Below are positions 33,325-46,390 of a stretch of DNA of 64,000 nucleotides, one piece after another; within the stretch, counting starts at the first letter, position 1; each line of letters opens with the position of its first letter. The notes below the pieces were generated by a model, which saw only the letters and a list, made by a program, of their open reading frames with translations, ran no database searches and had not been told where the DNA came from. A program made the position numbers and the translations under genes. Source of the stretch: Corythucha ciliata (taxonomy: Eukaryota > Arthropoda > Insecta > Hemiptera > Tingidae); assembly GCA_038030265.1 (NCBI GenBank), contig CM075937.1:42264198-42328197 (forward strand), read 5' to 3'.

Positions 33325-33920
33325 CAAGCGTGAGCATCAGCCCACTATTATTTATAATTCTGTCTTAAAAATATTTTGAATAATCACAATAAAAAATTTG
33401 TACTTAATTGAACAAATTTACATTAAACACGGGTTATTAGTGTTGTGTACACCCGCATGGAGTCTCTGATTACAAAAATCTAATGAAAAATATATTGACA
33501 TTTTGTGCGTTCATCATTCAAGAACTATTATCAGCACTTTAATTCATTTGGGGAAAGGGGCAGGGGAGGCTCAAAAATAAAATAACAGCTTCAATAAACT
33601 ACAAAAATAAGGACAAAAAAAAATAAGACAAATAAAAAAAAAACAAATTTTAATTCGCGAAGAATTTGCAGAAGACTGCAAACAATGTAGGAAATACTGC
33701 GCCATCATTTTGTATTTTTTTTTTTCAAATAATTAAAAAAGATAGGTAACAATCATTGCAACTCGTCCGTGAAATGGGTGCAGCCAAAATCCTAAATTGC
33801 CTTTCAACTGATGGCGATTGAGGGGGGAAAAAGGGATGAGAATTGAGCTAAAGACTAGAAACCATCGAAAAAAAAATAATTAAAACGTGGAATTCTACAA
33901 AACTAATTGAATTATACAAA

Positions 33921-35802
33921 CTAAAACCCGAGACGTGATAAAGACCTCATTGTTTGTTTTTTATACGAACCCGGCGCCCATGATTTTGATTTGGCGCGAA
34001 AATGCTTCAGGTCAGACGAGTAGGCGGGGTCGGACATTTTGAGGTAGCCCTTGGGCTCGCACAGTTCGACGTATTCCTGGTAGAAAGACGAGTAGCCCCC
34101 TTTGAGAATATAGAGCTCTGGATAGTGAAGCTGAGGATACTCGTTGTCAGCGCGGTCTTCTTGTCGGAGAAATCGAGACCTGTGAATGAACGTTTAGAGA
34201 ATCGTATAGAAATCTTTAATTTGTTTTCTTTTTTCAAGTCGAGTGTAGGGGATGACTTACAAGAATGGACCTCGTTCAGAGGAGAATTCGCAATGGAATA
34301 CGAGGACCTGGCGTTTGTTCGATTGCGACGCTCGTTGCGAGCGAGTTGTCGCGTCGAGAAGGGCTCGCGTTATGTGTTCACAAGTGTACAAATTTTCGGC
34401 TCCCTTGATATGACCACCATTGAATTCGTACGGGTAGCGACAGTCGATAATACGGAATGTGTCGACAGTCTCGGAGAACTGCCCACGCATGAGGCCAGCG
34501 AGCGTTTCAGTTGATATATGCTTGAGATCCATATGTTTGCCTGTGACTAGAGGAAGAGCGAACGGCCGGGTGAAATCACCAATGAGATCTTCTTGAGTTG
34601 CTGTTGTGGGAAAACAAAACAAAAAGAGAAAAATTAAATTTTGAGCAGCTTTGGACCGAAATTTATTCGGGAGGGGGAGGAGACGTACATCTCTGAAGAG
34701 CCCGTTTGATTTCGTCAGAAGAAGGAGAGTCGCTTTTGAGTCTTGAAACTTTGTCAGGGGATATTTTTGAATCAGAAGTCTCAACAAGTTGGCGCCTTGT
34801 GTTCTGATCCCGCGAAGCATTCTTTGGCGACTTCCAGAAACCGTATTGAAATAACGTCCCACGGTTTTCAGATTTGATCCTTTTCAGGTTTTTCAAGGGG
34901 GAGAGCTCTTCTTCCTGTTTAGAGTAAATTTGATTAATTAACAGGAATTTTGGTTATCTTACTATACTTATCATTTTATAATAAATCTCACCTGAAGAAC
35001 TCGATCCCGAAGGGGCCTCTTTAACGAGAACTCTTCATGCGACGACACGGTTCGACTTCGAAACCGTGAAACAGACCGAACAGGAGTGGCTGGAGAGGTG
35101 GAAGTGATCTTTCTAGGTGTCGGCGGTCGCTGATTGATAATCTGACCCGAAAGGAGCGTGCCAAGTCCTAAAGGGAGCTGTCGCTCGGCGTCATCGGACA
35201 ACGCTTCGTCATTTTCACCCGCCGCTTCGCCAAGAAATTCGAGAAAGCCATCGTCCATCGACTCGACCGAATTGTCCGATGAAAATCTGAGACACCTCCT
35301 GGGTGATTCCATGCTGTTGATCCTTTTGGGCGCGAATCCACATGGCTCGGCAAATCTGTACACAAAATACACATTTTTATTTAGAATCACAATTATTCAA
35401 TTTTCTGACCGTTTTTCCTCCAACTCACCGGAATCCAGACGAGTCCTCGCTTGCGATCGACATGGCACATCCACTGTCCTGTGAATTGTGATCGGAATCC
35501 TCCGACAAAAGACGTCGTCCCGCCCCGAACGAAGGGGGTGATGACGAGCTATTCGAGAACCCCGTGCCGAGCGGATTATTTTCATCGGGTACTAGCTGAA
35601 GACGTCGAGGAACGCGAGTCCGTGTGGGCGGCGTCGTAACGCGCAATCCACTCGACAGCAACCTGAAAAATGTTCAAGTAAAAACGTTAAAATTTACCTC
35701 GCAACTCCAACCTCAACACGACGTTAACACAATCAACACTAAAACTCACGTATCTGGTGAGTATGTACATTCAAACTGTAAACTATTCGCCTCATAATCC
35801 AT
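33921..35802 (-). CDS. cdc25: M-phase inducer phosphatase, CDC25/string family
   Basis: Six exons join in frame with GT-AG introns of 73-88 bp: 35802-35750, 35662-35429, 35355-34992, 34914-34689, 34600-34261 and 34179-33921. The product is 491 aa. CDC25 removes inhibitory phosphates from CDK1/cyclin B and so triggers mitosis. The C-terminal half is the rhodanese-fold catalytic domain: LIGDFTRPFALP at about 298, then IIDCRYPYEFNGGHIKGAEN. The HCX5R loop HCEFSSER has Cys396 and Arg402. YPQLHYPELYILKGGY and CEPKGY follow. The N-terminal half is the usual poorly conserved regulatory region with Ser/Thr-Pro sites (ESPRR, PPTPRK, SPATP) and a SMDDGFLEF segment like the conserved N-terminal motif of the family. 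Length and completeness fit a working gene. The first exon is short (MDYEANSLQFECTYSPDT), so the start is the least certain part. Compact introns contrast with the repeat-filled protease intron. Confidence 0.95.
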
Positions 35803-36650
35803 TTTACTATATTAATCCAAGCTCTTAAACTAAAGTTTGCCACAACATATAACTAGAAGAAACGATTTTTTTGAGCGGGAATGCCAAACGAAACTATTTT
35901 TGTACCCTCAAATCACACACAGACGGGGACTGAACCTCTTACTTTCTACAGTCCCTTACCCTCTTCTATCCTAAAGGATCACAATAGAAGGGGAACAAGA
36001 AGGGTCCCCCCCCCACCTGTACTTTTTCTATAGCCAGACAATAAAAAAGGCACCCTTCGAATGCGCAAGAGGAGGAGTGGTAACTGGGGGGCTGCGAAAA
36101 TAATTATATGTACATAGAAGGGTGCTGACGCACTCTATGAAGAACACGGTGCAATGTTACAAACTTGAAGACAAAAATTATGGGTAGGGGGGAAGGGGTG
36201 TAAACATTCCCTAATGAGATGATGGCACTGCTTCAGCAAGTCAACTGATTCCATTCATTATCCGCGAGATATCGATGAAAACCAGCGACTTGACGGAAAA
36301 TTACCCACCTGCAGAAGTTGTTTGTGATCATTTTCATGTTATGGCAATATCTTGTCTCATTTATTGAAAGATTTGAAGACGAAATAGCGAGTGAAGCGCA
36401 CAAATAAAGGCAGGTTGAAACTGCCTATTAGCCAATTATCCAACATTTAAGCAGAATATGGAACGTGAAGTCATTTTTCAGAGCTCAATTGTTAGTTTCC
36501 GAGGGAAAAACATCAGTTCTCATGCGAGTTTATTTAAAACTTAAAATACTGCTCAGGAATGATGAGCTAGAGATAAGAAGGTTGTAAGGCTAAACTCTCT
36601 CAGTATCATCAGGATCTAAATATCATGGCGTAATAGTCCGTTTGATCAGC
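35803..36650. other. 5' flank of cdc25
   Basis: Low-copy sequence upstream of the cdc25 start, without phrase repeats. It should contain the cdc25 promoter. No certain TATA box or other element could be assigned. No second gene is seen. Confidence 0.4.
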
Positions 36651-37600
36651 TTTAATTGTGAGTTTCAGGGTTATCGCTAATTCACGGATTAAATTTGGTA
36701 AAATTCGCTCATTAGCGGCTAAAAATGGAAAAAATCGCAAAAGCGCGGCTGAAATGGAGAATATCTTTAATTCACCAAGAGAAGAAGCGATGAACTCAGA
36801 AAAAAAAGAACGCTAAGCGGTTCGAGGTTTCTGAAGGTAAAACTTGGTGAATAAAAGTGAACAAAATCGCACAAAATCTGCAGCAAAATGAGGAAAAAGC
36901 TCTAACTCTCGGATAAAATTAAGAGAAAGCTTTGCAATTCACGCGGTAAAAATGGAGAAGTAACTGTAATTTGCGGCTAAAATGTAGAAAAATAACTAAT
37001 TAGCGGGTAAAATGGAGACAAATCGGAAAAAGCGTAATTCGCGGATAAAACTGAGAAAAATTGCTAATTGGCCGCTAAAATTAATAAAACTCTCATTCGC
37101 GGCAGAAGTTGAGAAGAATCGCTAAGTAGCGACTAAAATGTGGAAAAACGCAAATTCACAGCTAAAATCTGGAAAAATTGCTAATTCATGGCAGCGAAAC
37201 GCAACTAGGCGGCTTAAATGGGGGAAGAGCACTAATTCGCGGATAAAATTGAGAAAAGGACTAATTTGCCGCTAAAGTTGAGAAAACTCTCATTCGCGGT
37301 AGAAGTTGAGAAGAACCGCTAAGAAGGGGTTAAAGTTAGGAAAAACGCTAATACGAGGCTAAAAATTTCGATCCCAGTTCATCGACATCAAAATACACCC
37401 ATCATTGGATTTTTCCGTTTTCAGAAACTGTCATCACGGATTTTTTCGCTTAAATTAGGACCCGAACACCCGGCAAGCTCACAAATATTCGTCTGGCTAT
37501 GGGCGCTGCTTTTGAGCCGGCTTGCCCAGGGGTCCGCGTTCACTATTTTAAAAATTGAGAATAGCTCTAATTCAAGCAGCTAAAATTGATTGAAAGAGTA
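36650..37600 (+). repeat. Phrase-A array, plus orientation
   Basis: About twenty-five units of the CGCTAATTCGCGG and CTAAAATTGAGAAAAA phrase. Two blocks inside are near copies of each other ('GCTAAAATTGAGAAAACTCT', 'CATTCGCGGCAGAAGTTGAG'), at about 37070-37130 and 37270-37330, showing block duplication within the array. A family-C-like piece is at 37440-37550. Confidence 0.75.
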
Positions 37601-38108
37601 AAACTAACATTACCAAACTTCCTTCCCTATGGGAACATGAATTTCAAGCATCCTGAACCCCCTCCCCCCCTAAAGATCAATCTCTAGTAGCTTACATCAT
37701 GCCATTTACACGAAACAATTCCGCCACAGGTGATTAATCATCACCCATCACAATTACTTAATTTGCCCTGGCCTGCCCTGAAGTTCTATTCTCAGATCTG
37801 TTTTCAGATTTTTAGCAGCGTCTTCTAGGAACCTAGATGACGATGTTGAACGATCGATCATCAAATTTTATAACATTCTCTTGGAATTATAAGAATCCAA
37901 CCATTTTTACTTCGGGCACATTTGTTATATCTTCCATATCGCTCAACCAATCGTTTTCAAATTTTACGGTGTAGTTCTAGGGATGAAGACACAAATTTTG
38001 ATCACTCGTCCAGATCTGTCAAGAATAAAGCGGACGACAGACGCCATACTGAAAATCGAGATTTAAGCTTTTTCGGGGTCCAGGTACACGAATCTGGTGT
38101 CAGCTAAT

Positions 38109-38147
<39 letters not shown>

Positions 38148-38150
38148 ACC
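37601..38150. other. Low-copy sequence ending in a T homopolymer
   Basis: No gene is recognised. A T tract of about 29 lies at 38111-38139. The words CATTACCAAACTT and CGGGAACATA or GGGAACATGA occur on both sides (37606-37640 and 38143-38175), which suggests that this block is an insertion or a local duplication. Confidence 0.4.
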
Positions 38151-38581
38151 AAACTTTCTTCTCTACGGGAACATATGGAAAATCGCTATTTCACGGCATC
38201 AAATTGCCAGAACGCTACTACGCGTCTAAAATGGGAGGGAAAACACTAATTCGCGGATAAAATGGAGAAAAACTGCTAATTGGCCGCTAAAATCGAGAAA
38301 ACTCTCACTCGCGCCAGAAGTTGAGAACAATCGCTTTATAGCATTTTCCAATTACATAAAATTCTGCTCCAGAGCAATTCACTCCCATCCGTCTTCTCCA
38401 TTGAATAATGTTTTAATTCAGAGAGGAAGAGTGGAAATGAACTGCTCTGGATCCGAATTTTACGTAAATGGAAAACGCCATGATAGCGACTAAAATTAGG
38501 AAAAGCGCTAATTCGAGTCTAAAATTGAAAAAAAGATAATTCACGGCATGTTTGTGAGATATTCGCCTTATACTAGATATT
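38151..38581 (+). repeat. Phrase-A array interrupted by a short inverted-repeat element
   Basis: Plus-oriented phrase-A units at 38170-38335 and 38485-38555 flank the element at 38341-38478. The first part repeats words found at 37070-37130, including the AGAAGTTGAGAA block. Confidence 0.65.
38341..38478. mobile_element. 138-bp palindromic MITE, TTTTCCATT family
   Basis: The left arm GCATTTTCCAATTACATAAA is the inverted copy of the right end (GCGTTTTCCATTTACGTAAA on the minus strand). The arms extend through CCAGAGCA and CACT(C)CCAT words over about 50 bp, with a centre holding GGAGAAGACGG on the minus strand. It lies inside phrase-A repeat. The target duplication is unclear. Confidence 0.7.
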
Positions 38582-38832
38582 CAGTGGCGGTGGAAGTATT
38601 TTGGATCAAGGGGGGGGGGGCAAGATCAATCCTTTCCTCCCGTCGTTTTCCATCACCTTCCATAGCTCCCCTTAAAAAGGGTGAGGTCGGCACTTGAGCC
38701 AGTGGGGCGGCGCGCCCCCCATGCTAAAAATAAGAGAGGGCCATTCACCTCTCCTCCCTGCACCACTGGTTCCGCCAACACTGTTCATATGACCGCCCGG
38801 GAGGTCTCGATAGGTGTAGATCCGCCACTGCG
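38582..38832. mobile_element. Pair of hAT-like termini, possible 250-bp MITE
   Basis: CAGTGGCGGTGGAAG at 38582 faces CAGTGGCGGATCTAC (minus strand, from 38832). A run of ten G follows the left end. Flanking 8-mers do not match, so these may be ends of two different elements. Confidence 0.4.
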
Positions 38833-39297
38833 GCCTAGGGATTTGGAGTACGAAGGGTTGTAAAAAGAAATAACATCCCCGTGGTATGCACTTGAAGACA
38901 CTTTTACTTGTGATTCGATTTGCAAACGTCCCTACTTGCTCCCGACCGTCCTGGCATCGTTAACCCACTTGGAACAGAAGTGGCCGGAGTGTTCAGAACC
39001 TGTATCAAGTGTTCATTGCAAAATTTAAGGACTGTCGACAGTACGGGAGGCCGACATCGGGACCAAAGAGGTTATATTTAGGTGGACTGTTATCTACCCC
39101 CCTTACCATGCAATCCTATGCAAATCGTGATAAGGTAACCCTTGTGTAACCTATATCTACATAAAAAAAGTTGGCCCCAATGTCCGAAACTCGACAGTAC
39201 ACAGCTATCGATAGTTCCCTGGCCTCTACTGTTGCAGCGAGTCCATCCCGTTGACTAAGGCCAGCATTTTCGGCCGCCAAAATTGACTTTTGAAAAC
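38833..39297. other. Low-copy sequence before the tandem duplication
   Basis: No open frame with splice context, no motif and no phrase repeats. It flanks the left breakpoint of the 2.94-kb duplication. Confidence 0.4.
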
Positions 39298-42235
39298 CCC
39301 GCCTCTAAGAATCATTTAAATTTGTTTGGGGGTGTCCCGGTTACAAAACGACCAAGGGACTAGATCAACAGGTGGGTAATTCAGAATGAAACGCAATCCC
39401 GAAAATTTATCGCAATATCCCTAAAAAAAAAAAAAAAACACAAAAAAAACAACTCTCATTGCCAGTGAGGATTTGAACGAACAATCAACGTTCATGTTCA
39501 AATTGTCGGACTATAACAGGCCATCTTGTTCTTGGAATTTTCCGGGTCAACAATGTCCGTTTGTAAATGTTACTAGGGATTTAAACAATTTTTGTGTTCA
39601 AAACACTAAACTCTGATTGACGTTTAAGCTCTTAAGCTCTGCTTAGGGCTAAACGGAACTTTAAAAGCCCGTGTGGGCCCACAGTGTCTTAATTTTACTT
39701 ATAAGTCTGTCGAAGTACTTAAGCAACGTCAGAGAACAGTTGATTATTATTATTACAATCATTATTATTTTTATTTTCAAGCTTTCAATTTTTGAATGGA
39801 GATGTCTTAAGTACCGCACTCCTACCGTCATCTTGACTCTATTATCAATAAGTGGTCGACAGATTCATTTTTCACAGATTTAGAGTGTCAATCTGAAAAA
39901 GGCTTCATCTTCAGATATGAGCAACAAAAACGCTCCTATTTCTCTGCCATCATCGCAATTTTTCCTCCTAGAACTTAATAATTCCCATAACCGCCTATAT
40001 TTTGCACGCAAGAGTCGGAATACAATTTGAATATTTTTCAGTTTAAATCTCTCTCTTGAGAAAAGCAATCTAATCGATAAAATGTCCGTTTCAGACAGAA
40101 AAAAACCGTTAAAAATAAACGAGTTATAATCGGTCTTGAAATGAGGTCAGTTGAAATTCTTCCTGGGTTACAAATGCGCGGGTCGTACACAACAAAACAT
40201 TTGGTCTGTGATTTCCACTATACCACAATATTTCAAACGCAAGCACAGCATCCATATAAAATAAAAACGGTATTTTTTTAAATCACATCTTGCAGACTCA
40301 GCGTCCTATAACATCCTCCCGGCCAAAGCCACTAGATGGCACACGAGTAAGCTCTCCACAAACCAATTAAGTCGTGTCACACACTAATACCGGATACACA
40401 AAAAGGGCTCTGGTTTTTTGATTGAACGGAATAGAAAGCCTAAAACGAGAGTGTCATCTTTGATTGGTTGTCGCGGAGGGGAGGGGGTCAAGAGGAAGCA
40501 AAAGTTCGTCAACCTTTTTCTGTTAGGTGTAAATGCGTCTGTTTCTTTACACCGGAGAGGACAAATCGCATCTTTTTGATTGACAAATTTCGAAAAATGA
40601 ATTATTTCGGGAGATTGTATATTACTGTGTAGCATCAGCGTGTCAAATAAATAGACCTAACATGAGTTTCAATATCGGTGAAGCCCTAATTTAGCAAGAG
40701 ACGAACCGACTGTAAAAAATTCATTACTCCAAAAATTTCGAACAATAGATTCGAGGCGTAATTAAGAGGATGTATCAATATTCATAACGTTGAGTGACGC
40801 AGCAATCAAACAGTTTATTTTAAGAAAACAAACAGGACAAATACCCGTACTTAAATTATCTTCACACTAAGAGGGAAACCGGTAGTTTCCCTCGAAAACA
40901 ACAAAGAAGTCGCGCCTTTCTGCGGGATTTTATCGTCTGATATTATTTCATTTTGAAACCCAACAGAATTTATTTTGCATTTTACAAAATAGTGTCGAGA
41001 ATTTAAAAATGTAGGTACCTTGCACATGAGAAGATATCATGAGGAGACTCCATATATCACACTAATTTCACGTAATGGAAATTTAAAGCCCCTCTTGAAG
41101 GAAAGAACCAACAAATTGTTTATGGTTCACACTTCAAACTTTGATTTTTTTAAAAACTATCACGACTTCTCACACAAGAAAACACCCCAGGGCTCCTCCT
41201 GAGGGAACCGACCACGACTGAACTCAAGGAAGAACTGAATGAAGAGCTCTTCAGTCGTCCGACTCCTCGACTCACCAATGGTGAGGGTGAAGAAACAAGA
41301 GTGAGAGAGGGGGGAGTTGCTCCACGAACGCACTCACTCAAGGGCCGGTGGGCAGGGTGGGGTTTCATCGTGCGCATCCAAAAATTATTAAAAAAAGAGG
41401 CGGTCCTCACCGTCAAAGAAATCGGAGAAGGGTACGTCAAGTGTGGTACGAGGGACCCCCCCACACTTTTGGGTGGAGTAATTTTTTTGAAAAGATTAAA
41501 GACAAAATCTAGGAGAAGGGGTAACAAGTGAAATACTAATCCTCAAGTAGACCTTCCGACTTACAGGCTGAATTTACATTTAGTATCTTCAAGAACAGGG
41601 CTGATTTGCAAATCGCAAGCCAGCCAGATTTTCTAACGACTAATGACAGATTTTTGCGTTTTAGTGGCAAATGGCAATATATCCGCCATGATGAAGAGGT
41701 CAAACCACTAATTACAGCAAGACATGAACAGTAATATTTCGGACCAGACGCAGAAGCGGAGTCATTAGGTTTATGTCGGAGGGGGGAGGGGGGCTAACTG
41801 TTAACGTGATCGTACTGCCCCCGAAAGGCTTTAATATTCATGGGTCTAGGTATGTGAAAAAGCCTGGACAGCGATTTGGCTCCTTTCTACGAATTTCAGT
41901 CTGTCCTACCTGGAGAATATAACGTTGATATCAAGCAAAGAGCGCGTGGGCTGAATATTCGATTGAGCCCCCCCATAGGTGCTATTCTGGTGGATCGAAT
42001 TAAGGACATTTGCGCCGTCTCGAGAAAAATTCGCGGTTAAAATTGAGAAAAATACACCGTCCCCAGTTTCGTTAGGTCCTTAAGCGCACTAATGTGCTGA
42101 TCAGCAATTTTCAACTTGCTGACGCGGCAAACATTTTGGAAAAACGGTAATATTCGTGGCTAAAACTGCGAAAAAGCGCTGATTCGTTGTCGCACGATGC
42201 AACTTCCAGACCAGAATTGAGACAAAAATAGTTGA
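39298..42235 (+). repeat. 2.94-kb tandem duplication, copy 1
   Basis: The segment starting CCCGCCTCT is repeated head to tail from 42236. Identity is about 98-99% by eye, with a few substitutions and length changes in homopolymers (for example 39420-39450 and 41148). Contents are low-copy sequence, an ATT/TTA-rich tract at 39740-39770 and phrase-A units at the end (42010-42230). Open frames (such as 41301-41531) are not preserved against indels, so no protein gene is supported. Confidence 0.93.
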
Positions 42236-45177
42236 CCCGCCTCTGAGAATCATTTAAATTTGTTTGGGGGTGTCCCGGTTACAAAACGACCAAGGGACTA
42301 GATCAACAGGTGAGTAATTCAGAATGAAACGCAATCCCGAAAATTTATCGCAATATCCCTAAGAAAAAGAGAGAGAGAGAAAAAAAAAAAACTCATTGCC
42401 AGTGAGGATTTGAACGAACAATCAACGTTCATGTTAAAATTGTCGGACTATAACAGGCCATCTTGTTCTTGGAATTTTCCGGGTCGACAATGTCCGTTTG
42501 TAAATGTTGCTAGGGATTTACAATTTTTGTGTTCAAAACACTAAACTCTGATTGACGTTTAAGCTCTTAAGCTCTGCTTAGGGCTAAACGGAACTTTAAA
42601 AGCCCGTGTGGGCCCACAGTGTCTTAATTTTACTTATAAGTCTGTCGAAGTACTAAAGCAACGTCAGAGAACAGTTGATTATTATTATTACAATCATTAT
42701 TATTTTTATTTTCAAGCTTTCAATTTTTGAACGGAGATGTCTTAAGTACCGCACTCCTACCGTCATCTTGACTCTGTTTTCAATAAGTGGTCTACAGATT
42801 TATTTTTCACAGATTTAGAGTGTCAATCTGAAAAAGGCTTCATCTTCAGATATGCGCAACAAAAACGCTCCTATTTCTCTGCCGTCATCGCAATTTTTCC
42901 TCCTAGAACTTAATAATTCCCATAACCGCCTATATTTTGCACGCAAGAGTCGGAATACAATTTGAATATTTTTCAGTTTAAATCTCTCTCTTGAGAAAAG
43001 CAATCTAATCGATAAAATGTCCGTTTCAGACAGAAAAAAACCGTTAAAAATAAACGAGTTATAATCGGTCTTGAAATGAGGTCAGTTGAAATTCTTCCTG
43101 GGTTACAAATGCGCGGGTCGTACACAACAAAACATTTGGTCTGTGATTTCCACTATACCACAATATTTCAAACGCAAGCACAGCATCCATATAAAATAAA
43201 AACGGTATTTTTTTAAATCACATCTTGCAGACTCAGCGTCCTATAACATCCTCCCGGCCAAAGCCACTAGATGGCACACGAGTAAGCTCTCCACAAACCA
43301 ATTAAGTCGTGTCACACACTAATACCGGATACACAAAAAGGGCTCTGGTTTTTTGATTGAACGGAATAGAAAGCCTAAAACGAGAGTGTCATCTTTGATT
43401 GGTTGTCGCGGAGGGGAGGGGGTCAAGAGGAAGCAAAAGTTCGTCAACCTTTTTCTGTTAGGTGTAAATGCGTCTGTTTCTTTACACCGGAGAGGACAAA
43501 TCGCATCTTTTTGATTGACAAATTTCGAAAAATGAATTATTTCGGGAGATTGTATATTACTGTGTAGCATCAGCGTGTCAAATAAATAGACCTAACATGA
43601 GTTTCAATATCGGTGAAGCCCTAATTTAGCAAGAGACGAACCGACTGTAAAAAATTCATTACTCCAAAAATTTCGAACAATAGATTCGAGGCGTAATTAA
43701 GGGGATGTATCAATATTCATAACGTTGAGTGACGCAGCAATCAAACAGTTTATTTTAAGAAAACAAACAGGACAAATACCCGTACGTAAATTATCTTCAC
43801 ACTAAGAGGGAAACCGGTAGTTTCCCTCGAAAACAACAAAGAAGTCGCGCCTTTCTGCGGGATTTTATCGTCTGATATTATTTCATTTTGAAACCCAACA
43901 GAATTTATTTTGCATTTTACAAAATAGTGTCGAGAATTTAAAAATGTAGGTACCTTGCACATGAGAAGATATCATGAGGAGACTCCATATATCACACTAA
44001 TTTCACGTAATGGAAATTTAAAGCCCCTCTTGAAGGAAAGAACCAACAAATTGTTTATGGTTCACACTTCAAACTTTGATTTTTTTTTAAAACTATCACG
44101 ACTTCTCACACAAGAAAACACCCCAGGGCTCCTCCTGAGGGAACCGACCACGACTGAACTCAAGGAAGAACTGAATGAAGAGCTCTTCAGTCGTCCGACT
44201 CCTCGACTCACCAATGGTGATGGTGAAGAAACAAGAGTGAGAGAGGGGGGAGTTGCTCCACGAACGCACTCACTCAAGGGCCGGTGGGCAGGGTGGGTTT
44301 TCATCGTGCGCATCCAAAAATTATTAAAAAAAGAGGCGGTCCTCACCGTCAAAGAAATCGGAGAAGGGTACGTCAAGTGTGGTACGAGGAACCCCCCCAC
44401 ACTTTTGGGTGGAGTAATTTTTTTGAAAAGATTAAAGACAAAATCTAGGAGAAGGGGTAACAAGTGAAATACTAATCCTCAAGTAGACCTTCCGACTTAC
44501 AGGCTGAATTTACATTTAGTATCTTCAAGAACAGGGCTGATTTGCAAATCGCAAGCCAGCCAGATTTTCTAACGACTAATGACAGATTTTTGCGTTTTAG
44601 TGGCAAATGGCAATATATCCGCCATGATGAAGAGGTCAAACCACTAATTACAGCAAGACATGAACAGTAATATTTCGGACCAGGCGCAGAAGCGGAGTCA
44701 TTAGGTTTATGTCGGAGGGGGGAGGGGGGCTAACTGTTAACGTGATCGAACTGCCCCGGGCTCCCGAAAGGCTTTAATATTCATGGGTCTAGGTATGTGA
44801 AAAAGCCTGGACAGCGATTTGGCTCCTTTCTACGAATTTCAGTCTGTCCTACCTGGAGAATATAACGTTGATATCAAGCAAAGAGCGCGTGGGCTGAATA
44901 TTCGATTGAGCCCCCCAGAGGTGCTATTCTGGTGGATCGAATTAAGGAAATTTGCGCCGTCTCGAGAAAAATTCGCGGTTAAAATTCAGAAAAATACACC
45001 GTCCCCAGTTTCGTTAGGTCCTTAAATGCACTAATGTGCTGATCAGCAATTTTCAACTTGCTGACGCGGCAAACATTTTGGAAAAACGGTAATATTCGTG
45101 GCTAAAACTGCGAAAAAGCGCTGATTCGTTGTCGCACGATGCAACTTCCAGACCAGAATTGAGACAAAAATAGTTGA
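42236..45177 (+). repeat. 2.94-kb tandem duplication, copy 2
   Basis: Head-to-tail copy of 39298-42235. It differs in a GA-rich stretch near 42365-42385, a small insertion near 44755 (a CCCGGGCT-type word) and scattered single bases. The right edge, GTTGACTCGC, and the junction, GTTGACCCGC, share four to five bases with the left edge, consistent with microhomology. The longest frame (43955-44467) is broken in copy 1. Confidence 0.93.
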
Positions 45178-45903
45178 CTCGCAGAGTATGGAGACCATTC
45201 TACGACTAAAATGTAGACATCAACGCAAAAGTGTTGTTTTTGTGCCAAGACCGCAGCTAACATTAAGGAAAACACGCTTATAATTCAAGGCTATACAAGC
45301 AAAACAAAATTGTGGCTAATATTGACAAAACAACGCTAATTCGGGTTAACATGGGGGGAAAATGGAAAATTCGCTACTGTAATTGCAAGAAAATCGCCCA
45401 TTCGCACAATAAAAAAGAGAATAGATTTACTAATTCGCTGCATTAACATAAAACGTTATTTCACAGCTGAAATTGAGAAAAATCGCTGATTTGCGGATAA
45501 AGTTTAGGAAAATTGTTAATTCACGGGTACAAATTTAAAAAGTCACTAATTCGAGAAAAGGCTAATCCGTAGTTTCTGAAAGATTCGAGGCTTGAACTGA
45601 AAAACAGCGCCAATCCAAAGAAGAAAATGAAAAAAAAAAAAAATTGTTGGACTAAAATCTAAATAAAAAAACAACGCGGCCAAAATAGAGAAAATCACTA
45701 ATTAGCTAGAAATAGCTGTTTTTCTATTTTATAATTTACGCTAATTTTCAGCTCAAATTGAGAAAAAGTGCTAATTATAGCTGTTAAAATTGGGGAAAAA
45801 AGGCTAATCCGCAGCTAAAATTGAGGGAAACACACAGTCGTGGCAAAATGGAGGAAAATCGCGAGACATAGCTAAAATTGACGAAAACATCTTATTCATG
45901 GCA

Positions 45904-45939
<36 letters not shown>

Positions 45940-46390
45940 GCTGATTCACGGCTAGAACTGAGAATTGCTAATCTGAGCTAAAATAGAACAAAATTGCTAA
46001 TTCGCTACTGCTTATAGCTACTATTGAGAAAGTCAATAATTAGTGTTGCTAAAATTAAGGGAAAGCTTATTTTTCATCGTAGATTGAAAAAAAAATGGCT
46101 AATTCGCTGCCAAAAATAGGAAAAATCGATAATTTGCAGCTAAAATTGCGGAAAACACAAACTTGAGGAGAATTAAGAAACATCGCTAATCCACTGGGGG
46201 TTAGACGATACTTTGTTGCTAAAGTTGAAAAAAAAATCGCCAATTCATGGCTTTCTGAATGGAGGAAGGGGGCAAAACCTGGCTGAAATTGGGAAAAACA
46301 TTACACGCGGCCAAAATTGAGAAAGGCGCTAATTTGCTGGTAAAGTTGCCAAAAAGCACTCAATCGCGGCTAGCTGAAAATTTATGATTT
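45178..46390 (+). repeat. Phrase-A array, plus orientation
   Basis: More than thirty degenerate units of the GCTAATTCGCGG and CTAAAATTGAGAAAAA phrase. A poly(A) tract of about 33 lies at 45905-45937. The array begins directly after the tandem duplication, whose own right end is also phrase A. Confidence 0.75.

Noticed and set aside
34002..34514. 170-codon plus-strand frame
   Set aside because: It is antisense to cdc25 exons 5 and 6, which account for the sequence fully.
38582..38832. Treating this as a confirmed hAT MITE
   Set aside because: Termini fit, but the flanking 8-mers do not match, so it was listed only with low confidence.
43955..44467. 170-codon plus-strand frame in the second duplicated copy
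   Set aside because: The same sequence in copy 1 is broken by a homopolymer length change near 41148. The translation has no motif, and an equally long frame runs on the opposite strand.
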